Assembly (NCBI RefSeq): GCF_035594125.1
Contig: NC_087197.1
Location: 7,796,110-7,860,109 of the forward strand
DNA: 64,000 nt
Origin: Scylla paramamosain
Lineage: Eukaryota > Arthropoda > Malacostraca > Decapoda > Portunidae
Direction of reading: 5' to 3'
The position numbers were made by a program, and so were the translations under genes. Below are positions 1 to 8,965 of the stretch, in pieces (the first letter of the stretch is position 1; the number at the start of each line of letters is the position of its first letter). Below the pieces are notes generated by a model. It was not told the DNA's origin. It worked only from the letters and a program-made list of their open reading frames with translations, and made no database searches.

Positions 1-1174
1 AAACGTGTATTATGATTGCTTTTAAATTCATTAAGTACGAAAAAGCTAAAAGCCACAAATTACACTCTTTATTGAGAAAAAAAAATACAATATTTTTTTT
101 TCATTCTTATTCATCTTCACAGGTAACGAGGTGCCAAAATTCGGGAAATTTTCAGGAAATTATATGAAATAAGGATATTATCAAAAAAGTTAAATTTAGC
201 TTTTTTTTCGGACTGTTATGTACCAAACCCCTAAAGTGCATGCAAAGCCACCTATATGGGGAAATTAAACGTCTTTGCCAGAAAACTGTCTTATGAGTGT
301 TTTTCAGCATGTTAGGAACCAACACGATAAAACCCAAGGAAATCAATCTATATGAGAATCCAAAACAAAATTACTGAAAACGTGTCTTTTCGGTGTTTTA
401 TGTAGAAAACGCTAAAATGGATGCAAAACAACCAAAATGAAGGAATAGAATAACATTACCAAAATGGTATATTATTTGTGTTTTTGAAATTGTTACCTAC
501 AAAAAACGCGAAAATGGATGGAAAGCACTCTATATTGGGAAGCAAAAGCCACCAAAAAGCATGTTAGGCACCAAAACGATAAATAATATGAAAGTCACTC
601 TATATGGAAATCTAAAACAAAATTACTGGAAACGTGTGTTTTAAAAGATTTACGTAGAAAAACGCTAAAACAGATGCAAACGAACTAATATAAATAAATA
701 GAATAACATTATCAAAAAATATATATTTTTGTGTGTTTTTGAGCATGTTACATAAAAAAAACGCGAAAATGGATGCAAAGCACTCTATATAAGGAAAAAA
801 AAGGACATAACGAGAAGCGTATATAATGAGTGTTTTATAGTTTCACCAGAATCACAAGGCAAACAACGCAAAAACTCGACTGTATGGAGAAGATTCTAAG
901 ATACCAAAATTCTGAAACTCATGAATAACAGTCTTAATCAAGAAACAGAACAACCTTACTAAATGCGTGTATTTTGAGTGTTTTTTTTACATTCTTAGTT
1001 ACCAAAACCCCAAATTCCATGCGAAACTAGCTTTATGTGGGAAAAATATATTACCAGAAAAGTGTCTTTGAGTGTTTTTGAGCGTGTTAGGCAATAAAGC
1101 ACTAAAAAGCAGGGCAATCATATTACATGGGAATAAAACCAACTTTTAAGAAGAACTTGCCTTTTGGTGTATTT
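1..1174 (+). repeat. HOR copy L0, 3' part (truncated by window start)
   Basis: This is the end of a HOR copy up to J1. It contains an A/T tract at about 77-111, the partial G-H-I duplication starting near 546, and K and B monomers near 970-1170. It carries variants shared only with 62535-63711, for example AAACGAACT near 679, GAGCATGTT near 741 and AAGCCACC near 546, where other copies read AAACCAACT, GAGCTTGTT and AAGGCACC. It lacks a 3-bp TGA near 1033 that the window-end copy has. Confidence 0.9.
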
Positions 1175-1655
1175 GACACGCATTAGTAAGGTTGTTCTGT
1201 TTCTCAATTAAGAGTGTTATTCACGAGTTTCTGCATTTTGGTATCTAGAAAATTTCTCCATATACACGAGTTTTTGCGTTTTTTGCCTTGTGGTTCTTTG
1301 AACTATAAAACATTCGTTACACACTTTTCTTGCAATGTCCCTTTGTTTCCCAATATAGAGTGCTTTGTATCAATTTTTGCGTTTTATTTTTTTGTAGGTA
1401 ACAAGCTCAAAAACACTCAAAATATACATTTTTGGTAATGTTTTTCTGCTTCTTGATATGGGTTGGTTTGCATCAGTTTTAGCGTTTTTCTACGTAAAAC
1501 ACTGAGAAGACAGGTTTTCAGTAATTTTCTTTTGGATTCCCACATACAGTGAGTTCTTTATTATTTATCGTTTTGGTGCCTAACATGCTGAAAAAAACTC
1601 AAAAGACAGATTTCTGGTAAAGTCTTTAATTTCCTCATATGCGAGGCCTTGCATG
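1175..1655 (-). repeat. Inverted segment 1 in copy L1 (J1 to J2)
   Basis: About 480 bp of monomers run opposite to the rest of the HOR. The sequence shows TTGCATC and GCTCAAAAACACTC forms, which are reverse complements of the plus-strand boxes. At J1 a B monomer on the plus strand abuts a reversed J monomer; at J2 (near GCATGTCTTTTGAGTG) the reading returns to plus. Confidence 0.9.
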
Positions 1656-2014
1656 TCTTTTGAGTGTTTTTGAACGTGTTACGCAATAAAGCACTAAAAG
1701 GAAGGTCAATCACATTACATGGGAATAAAACCAAATTTTACCAAGAACTTGCCTTTAAGTGTTTTTGAGCGCCTTACATACCAAAACGCTAAAATGCATG
1801 CAAAATACATTTTATAAAGAAACAGAATAATATTACCAAATACATGTATTTTGAGTGTTTTTGATCATGATATCTATAAAAACGCTTAAATACATGCAAA
1901 GAACTTTATGTTTGGGAAACGAAAGGACATTACGAGAAACGTGTATTATGAGTGTTTTTTTTATTTTTTTCAGTACCTAAAAGCTAAAACCCACAAATAA
2001 CACTCTTTATTTAG

Positions 2015-2089
2015 ATAAAAAAAATAATTAACAAAAAATTTTAAAAATTGGATTTTTTATTTATTTATTTATTTTTTTTTTTGTTATTT
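2015..2089. repeat. A/T tract with TTTA microsatellite (E monomer)
   Basis: An A-rich run, then TTTTAAAAATTGG, then a (TTTA)n-like stretch and a T run. Equivalents lie near 7890-7960, 13752-13821, 19617-19688, 46945-47018, 52825-52890 and 58685-58750. Lengths vary between copies, as expected for slippage or for sequencing error in homopolymers. Confidence 0.85.
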
Positions 2090-2740
2090 ATCCTTATAGG
2101 TACCGAGATGCCAAAATTCTGACAAATTTCAGGGAATTTATGTGGAAAAAAGAACATTACCAAAAGAGTTATTTATAGCTTTTTTTTCGGATTGTTATGT
2201 ACCAAACCCTAAAGTGCATCCAAAGCCACCTATATAGGGAAGTTAAACGACTTTACCAGAAACCTGTCTTTTCAGTGTTTTGTCAGCATGTTAGGCACTA
2301 AAACGATAAATAATATGGAAGTCAGTCAGTATGTGAATCCAAAAGAAAATTACTGAAAACGTGTTTTTTCAGTGTTTTACGTAGAAAAACGCTAAAGCGG
2401 ATGCAAACCAACCTTTATGAAGAAATAGAATAACATTACCAAAAAGATATATTTTGAGTATTTTTGAGCTTGTTACCTACAGAAAAATGCAAAAATGGAT
2501 ATAAAGCACTCTATATTAGGAAACAAAATGACATTACGAGAAACGTGTATAATGAGTGTTTTATAGTTTTAAAAGAACCAAAAAAAAAGAACGCCAAAAT
2601 GCACACAAATTAACCAAACAATTGGGATTTTTCCTCATGTTAAGTACAACAATCTATACAGAATATAAAAAAAACAGAACAACATTACCAAAAACGTATA
2701 TTATAAGTGTTTTTGAGCTTCTTTGGTAATAAAATACTGA

Positions 2741-3096
2741 ATCACGTGATTAGCACATTCATATAGGCGTTTTGGTTTCTAAAGAGCTGGAAAACGCTTA
2801 AATCATACGTTTTTGGTAATGTCTCCCGATAAAGTCTATTGTGCACGCGTTTTAGCATTTTGGAACGTAAGAAGCTCAAAAACACTCAAAAGACACCATT
2901 TTGATAATGTTGTTTTGATTTTTATATAGAGTGTCTTCCATGCTCTTTAGAGTTTTGGTGCTAACGTTGAAAAGCCCCGAAATAACATTTTTTTCTGGGA
3001 ATGTCGTCTCTTTACCTTATAAAGGGTGAAATGGATGATTTTTTGCGTATTGGTACGAAATAAGCTGAAAAACATTCAAAATACACGTTTTTGGCA
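2741..3096 (-). repeat. Inverted segment 2 in copy L1
   Basis: About 355 bp of reversed and strongly drifted monomers. The left edge coincides with a perfect 10-bp palindrome, ATCACGTGAT, at 2741-2750. The right edge is near GGCAAATGTGTATTATGAG, where plus-strand reading resumes. I saw no counterpart in the diverged domain 22096-46472. Confidence 0.87.
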
Positions 3097-3381
3097 AATG
3101 TGTATTATGAGTTTTTTTTTTTTATAGTTCAAAAGAACCAAAATGCAAAAAAACACAAAAACTCGTGTATATGGAGAAGGTTCCTAGATACCAAAATGCT
3201 GAAACTCATGAATAACACTCTTAACTGAGAAACAGAACAACCTTACTAAATGCGTGTATTTTGAGTGCTTTTCACATTCTCAGTTACCAAAACCCCAAAT
3301 TGCATGCGAAATAACCTTTATGTGAGAAAAAATGTCATTACCAGAAAAGGGTCTTTTAAGTGTTTTTCGGCGTGATAAGCA

Positions 3382-3398
3382 ATTTTGGTATCCAAAAT
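3382..3398. repeat. HOR-specific hairpin insertion in a B monomer
   Basis: ATTTTGG, loop TAT, CCAAAAT, a perfect 7-bp stem. It sits in the B monomer where other B monomers read GGCAATAAAGCAC. The same sequence is at 9248-9264, 15115-15131, 20985-21001, 48313-48329, 54182-54198 and 60046-60062. I did not see it in 22096-46472. Confidence 0.88.
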
Positions 3399-3469
3399 GC
3401 AAAGTACTAAAAAGCAGGGCAAACATATTACATTGGAATAACACTAATTTATACCAAAAACTTGCCGTT

Positions 3470-3565
3470 AAGTGTTTTTGAGCTGCTTAAATACCAAACC
3501 GCTAAAACGCATGCAAAACAAACTTTATGGAGAAACAGAATAACATTACCAAAAACATGTATTTT
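3470..3565 (+). repeat. Reference monomer type C (96 bp)
   Basis: It starts at the TAAGTGTTTTTGAGC box and contains CCGCTAAAACGCATGC and ATTACCAAAAACATG. It is the first monomer of a reference 1.1-kb unit in copy L1. Types are my own labels, assigned by the sequence after the shared box. Confidence 0.85.
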
Positions 3566-3662
3566 GAGTGTTTTTGATCATGTTATCTATAAAAACGCTT
3601 AAATACATGGAAAGAACATTATGTTTGGGAAACAAAAGGACATTACGAGAAACGTGTATTAT
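3566..3662 (+). repeat. Reference monomer type D (97 bp)
   Basis: Starts GAGTGTTTTTGATCATG, contains AAAACGCTTAAATACATG and ends near GAGAAACGTGTATTAT. Every D monomer I saw carries the TTGATCA-like variant of the box or a close derivative. Confidence 0.85.
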
Positions 3663-3868
3663 GAGTGTTTTTTTAAGTTCCTTAAGTACCAAAAAGCTAA
3701 AACCCACAAATAACACTCTTTATTTAGAAAATAAAAAACAAAAAAAAATAAAAAAAAGTAGGAATTTTTTTTTTTGTTATTCATATTCTTAGGTACCGAT
3801 ATGCCAAAATTCTGGGAAAATTCAGGGCAATCATATAATAAAAAAATATTATCAAAAAAGTTAATTTC
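3663..3868 (+). repeat. Reference monomer E (double length, with A/T tract)
   Basis: About 206 bp, two monomer lengths. The first half ends in CACTCTTTATT; an A-rich run followed by a T-rich run then replaces the usual box (about 3727-3776); the second half restarts at TAGGTACCGATATGCC. This asymmetric A-then-T tract can fold on itself and recurs in nearly every 1.1-kb unit. Confidence 0.83.
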
Positions 3869-3964
3869 AGCTTTTTTTTCGGATTGTTATGTACCAAACC
3901 CTAAAGTGCATGCAAAGCCTCCTATATGAGGAAATTAAACGACTTTACCAGAAATCTGTGTTTT
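3869..3964 (+). repeat. Reference monomer type F (96 bp)
   Basis: The box has drifted to a T run followed by CGGATTGTTATGTACC. It contains CCCTAAAGTGCATGC and ends near ACCAGAAATCTG. Confidence 0.83.
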
Positions 3965-4060
3965 GAGTGTTTTTTAGCATGTTAGGCACCAAAATGATAA
4001 ATAATATGGAACTCACTCTATATGGGAGTCCAAAACAAAGTTACTGAAAACGTGTCTTCT
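3965..4060 (+). repeat. Reference monomer type G (96 bp)
   Basis: Starts with GAGTGTTTTTTAGCATG and contains GTTAGGCACCAAAATG and GATAAATAATATGG. It ends near TACTGAAAACGTGTC. Confidence 0.83.
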
Positions 4061-4146
4061 CAGTGTTTTACGTAGAAAATCGCTAAAACGGATGCAAAGC
4101 AACAAATATAAAAAATAAGAAAAATGTTACTAAAAAGATATATTTT
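4061..4146 (+). repeat. Reference monomer type H (86 bp)
   Basis: Starts CAGTGTTTTACGTAG and contains CGCTAAAACGGATGC. It is about 10 bp shorter than the usual 96 bp. Confidence 0.82.
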
Positions 4147-4247
4147 GAGTGTTTTTCAGCTTGTTACCTACAAAAAAAAAACGCGAAAATTGATGTAAAG
4201 CACCCTATATTGGGAAACAAAAGGACATTGCAAGAAAAGTGTATCAT
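4147..4247 (+). repeat. Reference monomer type I (101 bp)
   Basis: Starts GAGTGTTTTTCAGCTTG and contains TTACCTACAAAAA, ACGCGAAAATTGATG and AAAGGACATTGC. An A run in it varies in length between copies. Confidence 0.83.
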
Positions 4248-4394
4248 GAGTGTTTTATAGTTCAAAAGAACCACAAGGGAAAAAACGCAAAATCTCGTGT
4301 ATATGGAGAGGTTTCCTAGATACAAAAATGCTAAAACTCATGTATAACACTCCTAATTGAGAAACAGAAAAACCTTAATAAATGCGTGTATTTT
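4248..4394 (+). repeat. Reference monomer type J (147 bp, one and a half monomers)
   Basis: Starts GAGTGTTTTATAGTTC. The first half holds AACCACAAGG and CTCGTGTATATGG; a second partial monomer begins at TAGATACAAAAATGC and ends near AATGCGTGTATTTT. Its length of about one and a half monomers suggests an old fusion that lost one box. Confidence 0.82.
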
Positions 4395-4491
4395 GAGTGC
4401 TTTTCACATTCTTAGTTACCAAAACCCCAAATTGCATGCAAAAATAGACTTGTGGGATAAAAAAAATGACTTTGCCAGAAAAGTGTCTTTT
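4395..4491 (+). repeat. Reference monomer type K (97 bp)
   Basis: Starts with GAGTGCTTTTCACATTC, contains ACCAAAACCCCAAATTGC and ends near GCCAGAAAAGTGTC. Confidence 0.84.
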
Positions 4492-4586
4492 GAGTGTTTT
4501 TGAGCGTGATAGGCAATAAAGCACTAAAAAAGAGGGATATCACATTACATTGGAGGAAAACGAACTTTTACCAAGAACTTGCCTTT
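4492..4586 (+). repeat. Reference monomer type B (95 bp)
   Basis: Starts GAGTGTTTTTGAGCGTG and contains AGGCAATAAAGCACTAAAAA and ACATTACATTGG. It ends near CAAGAACTTGCCTT. In inverted segment 1, junction J1 cuts at the end of a B monomer. Confidence 0.84.
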
Positions 4587-7051
4587 AAGTGTTTTTGAGC
4601 TCCTTATATACCAAAACACTAAAACGCATTGAAAACACTCTTTATGGTGAAACAGAATAACTTTACCAAAAACATGTATTTTGAGTGTTTTTGATCATGT
4701 TGCCAATAAAAACGCTAAAATACATGCAAAGAACACTATTTTTGGGAAACGAAAGGAGATTACGAGAAACGTGTATTATGAGTGTTTTTAAGTTCATTAA
4801 TTACCAAAAAGCTAAAAGCCACTAATAACACTCTTTATTGAGAAACAATAAATAAATAAAAAAAATACAATATTTTTTTTCTTTCTTATTCATCTTCACA
4901 GGTACCGAGATGCCAAAATTCGGGGAAAATTCAGGAAATTATGTGAAATAAAAACATTATCCAAAAAGTTAAATTTAGCTTTTATCGGACTGCTATGTAC
5001 CAAACCCGTAAAGTGCATGCAAAGCCACATATATGGGGAAATTAAATGTCTTTGCAAGAAAACGGTCTTATGAGTGTTTTTCAGCATGTTAGGAACCAAC
5101 ACGATAAATAACATGGAAGTCAATCTATATGGGAATCCAAAACAAAATTACTAAAAACGTGTCTTATCGGTGTTTTACATAGAAAAACGCTAAAACGGAT
5201 GCAAACCAACCAATATGAAGAAATGAAATAACATTACCAAAAATTTATATTTTGAGCATTTTTGAAATTGTTACCTACAAAAAACACGAAAATGGATGGA
5301 AAGCACTCTATATTGGGAAGCAAAAGGACATTACGAGGAACGTGTATAATGAGTGTTTTATAGTTTCACAAGAACTACAAGGCAAAAAACGCAAAAACTT
5401 GTGTATATAGAGAAGTTTCTTACATTCCAAAATGCTGAAACTCTGGAACAACACTCTTAATTGAGAAACAAAACCATCTTACTTAATGCGTGTATTTTGA
5501 GTGCTTTTCACATCCTTAGTTACCAAAACCCTAAATTACATGCGAAACCAGCTTTATGTGGGAAAAAAAATGACATTACCAGAAAAATGTCTTTTGAGTT
5601 TTTTTGAGCGTGTTAGGCAATAAAGCACTAAAAAGCAGGGCAATCACATTACACTGGAATAAAACCAATTTTTAACAAGAACTTGCCTTTAAGTGTATTT
5701 TAGCTCGTTATATACCAAAACGCTAAAATGCATGCAAAATACACTTTATGGTGAAACAGAATAACATTACGAAAAACATGTATTTTGAGTGTTTTTGATC
5801 ATGTTACCAATAAAAACGCTTAAATACATGCAAAGAACCCCATTTTTGGGAAATGAAAGTACATGACGAGAAACGTGTATTATGACTGCTTTTAAATTTA
5901 TTAAGTACGAAAAAGCTAAAAGCCACAAATTACACTCTTTATTGAGAAAAAAAATACAATATTTTTTTTTTCATTCTTATTCATCTTCACAGGTAACGAG
6001 GTGCCAAAATTCGGGAAATTTTCAGGAAATTATATGAAATAAGGACATTATCAAAAAAGTTAAATTTCGCTTTTTTTTCGGACTGTTATGTACCAAACCC
6101 CTAAAGTGCATGCAAAGCCACCTATATGGGGAAATTAAACGTCTTTGCCAGAAAACTTTCTTATGAGTGTTTTTCAGCATGTTAGGAACCAACACGATAA
6201 AACCCAAGGAAGTCAATCTATATGAGAATCCAAAACAAATTTACTGAAAACGTGTCTTTTCGGTATTTTATGTAGCAAACGCTAAAATGGATGCAAAACA
6301 ACCAAAATGAAGAAATAGAATAACATTACCAATATGGTATATTATTTGTGTTTTTGAAATTGTTACCTACAAAAAACGCGAAAATGGATGGAAAGCACTC
6401 TATATTGGGAAGCAAAAGGCACCAAAAAGCATGTTAGGCACCAAAACGATAAATAATATGAAAGTCACTCTATATGGAAATCTAAAACAAAATTACTGGA
6501 AACGTGTGTTTTAAAAGATTTACGTAGAAAAACTCTAAAACAGATGCAAACCAACTAATATAAATAAATAGAATAACATTATCAAAAAAAGTATATTTTT
6601 GTGTGTTTTTGAGCTTGTTACATTAAAAAAAAAACGCGAAAATGGATGCAAAGCAATCTATATAACGAAAAAAAGGACATAACGAGAAGCGTATATAATG
6701 AGTGTTTTATAGTTTCACCAGAATCACAAGGCAAACAACGCAAAAACTCGACTGTATGGAGAAGATTCTAAGATACCAAAATTCTGAAACTCATGAATAA
6801 CAGTCTTAATCAAGAAACAGAACAACCTTACTAAATGCGTGTATTTTGAGTGTTTTTTTTACATTCTTAGTTACCAAAACCCCAAATTCCATGCGAAACT
6901 AGCTTTATGTGGGAAAAATATGATATTACCAGAAAAGTGTCTTTGAGTGTTTTTGAGCGTGTTAGGCAATAAAGCACTAAAAAGCAGTGCAATCATATTA
7001 CATGGGAATAAAACCAACTTTTAAGAAGAACTTGCCTTTTGGTGTATTTGA

Positions 7052-7529
7052 CACGCATTTAGTAAGGTTGTTCTGTTTCTCAATTAAGAGTGTTATTCAC
7101 GAGTTTCTGCATTTTGGTATCTAGAAAACTTCTCCATATACACGAGTTTTTGCGTTTTTTGCCTTGTGGTTTTTTTGAACTATAAAACATTCATTATACA
7201 CTTTTCTTGCAATGTCCCTTTGTTTCCCAATATAGAGTGCTTTGTATCAATTTTTGCGTTTTATTTTTTTGTAGATAACAAGCTCAAAAACACTCAAAAT
7301 ATACATTTTTGGTAATGTTTTTCTGCTTCTTGATATGGGTTGGTTTGCATCAGTTTTAGCGTTTTTCTACGTAAAACACTGAGAAGACAGGTTTTCAGTA
7401 ATTTTCTTTTGGATTCCCACATAGAGTGAGTTCTTTATTATTTATCGTTTTGGTGCCTAACATGCTGAAAACACTCAAAAGACAGATTTCTGGTAAGGTC
7501 TTTAATTTCCTCATATGCGAGGCCCTGCA
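7052..7529 (-). repeat. Inverted segment 1 in copy L2
   Basis: It has the same reversed monomers and the same J1 and J2 junction sequences as in L1. Confidence 0.9.
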
Positions 7530-8610
7530 TGTCTTTTGAGTGTTTTTGAACGTGTTACGCAATAAAGCACTAAAAGGAAGGTCAATCACATTACATGGGA
7601 ATAAAACCAAATTTTACCAAGAACTTGCCTTTAAGTGTTTTTGAGCGCCTTACATATCAAAACGCTAAAATGCATGCAAAATACATTTTATAAAGAAACA
7701 CAATAATATTACCAAATACATGTATTTTGAGTGTTTTTGATCATGATATCTATAAAAACGCTTAAATACATGCAAAGAACTTTATGTTTGGGAAACGAAA
7801 GGACATTACGAGAAACGTGTATTATGAGTGTTTTTTTTTTTTTTTTCAGTACCTAAAAGCTAAAACCCACAAATAACACTCTTTATTTAGATAAAAAAAA
7901 TAATTAACAAAAAATTTTAAAAATTGGATTTTTTATTTATTTATTTATTTTTTTTTTTGTTATTTATCCTTATAGGTACTGAGATGCCAAAATTCTGCCA
8001 AATTTCAGGGAATTTATGTGGAAAAAAGAACATTACCAAAAGAGTTATTTATAGCTTTTTTTCGGATTGTTATGTACCAAACCCTAAAGTGCATCCAAAG
8101 CCACCTATATAGGGAAGTTAAACGACTTTACCAGAAACCTGTCTTTTCAGTGTTTTTCAGCATGTTAGGCACTAAAACAATAAATAATATGGAAGTCAGT
8201 CAATATGTGAATCCAAAAGAAAATTACTGAAAACGTGTCTTTTCAGTGTTTTACGTAGAAAAACGCTAAAGCGGATTCAAACCAACCTTTATGAAGAAAT
8301 AGAATAACATTACCAAAAAGATATATTTTGAGTATTTTTGAGCTTGTTACCTACAAAAAAATGCAAAAATGGATATAAAGCACTCTATATTAGGAAACAA
8401 AAGGACATTACGAGAAACGTGTATAATGAGTGTTTTATAGTTTTAAAAGAGCCAAAAAAAAAGAACGCCAAAATGCACACAAATTAACCAAAAAAATGGG
8501 ATTTTTCCTCATGTTAGGTACAACAATCTATACAGAATATTAAAAAACAGAATAACATTACCAAAAACGTATATTATAATTTTTGAGCTTCTTTGGTAAT
8601 AAAATACTGA

Positions 8611-8965
8611 ATCACGTGATTAGCACATTCATTTAGGCGTTTTGGTTTCTCAAAAGCTGGAAAACGCTTAAATCATACGTTTTTGGTAATGTCTCCCGAT
8701 AAAGGCTATTGTGCACGCGTTTTAGCATTTTGGAACGTAAGAAGCTCAAAAACACTCAAAAGACACCATTTTGATAATGATGTTTTGATTTTTATATAGA
8801 GTGTCTTAAATGCTCTTTAGAGTTTTGGTGCTAACGTTGAAAAGCCCCGAAATAACATTTTTTCTGGGAATGACGTCTCTTTACCTTATAAAGGGTAAAA
8901 TGGATGATTTTTTGCGTATTGGTACGAAATAAGCTGAAAAACATTCAAAATACACGTTTTTGGCA
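8611..8965 (-). repeat. Inverted segment 2 in copy L2
   Basis: It matches the segment in L1, with ATCACGTGAT at 8611-8620 on the left edge. Confidence 0.87.

Larger units (their letters stand above)
1175..7051 (+). repeat. HOR copy L1 (complete, 5877 bp)
   Basis: This is the reference copy for the HOR. Its order is: inverted segment 1 (1175-1655); plus-strand monomers (1656-2740) with an A/T tract at about 2015-2089; inverted segment 2 (2741-3096); then plus-strand units with B monomers starting at 3358, 4492, 5596 and 6945. A/T tracts lie near 3727-3776, 4849-4883 and 5945-5973. The last unit is longer (1349 rather than about 1104 bp) because of an internal partial G-H-I duplication near 6415-6660. 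No plausible coding sequence is present. Confidence 0.92.

Noticed and set aside
1214..1438. A 74-residue frame repeated at 63751-63975
   Set aside because: It lies in inverted segment 1 and is identical only because the two window ends are nearly identical DNA. The same segment in other copies is interrupted.
1175..1655. Inverted segment 1 as a transposable element with terminal inverted repeats
   Set aside because: It is made of the same monomers in reverse, with no terminal inverted repeat or target-site duplication at J1 and J2. An inversion explains it.
2060..2105. A T-rich tract followed by TCCTTATAGGTACC, resembling a splice acceptor, in every E monomer
   Set aside because: There is no exon, open frame or matching donor. 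The resemblance follows from the T run and the shared TAGGTACC sequence.
4840..4862. AATAAA polyadenylation-like motifs in E monomers
   Set aside because: They are expected by chance in A-rich repeats, and no transcript unit is visible.
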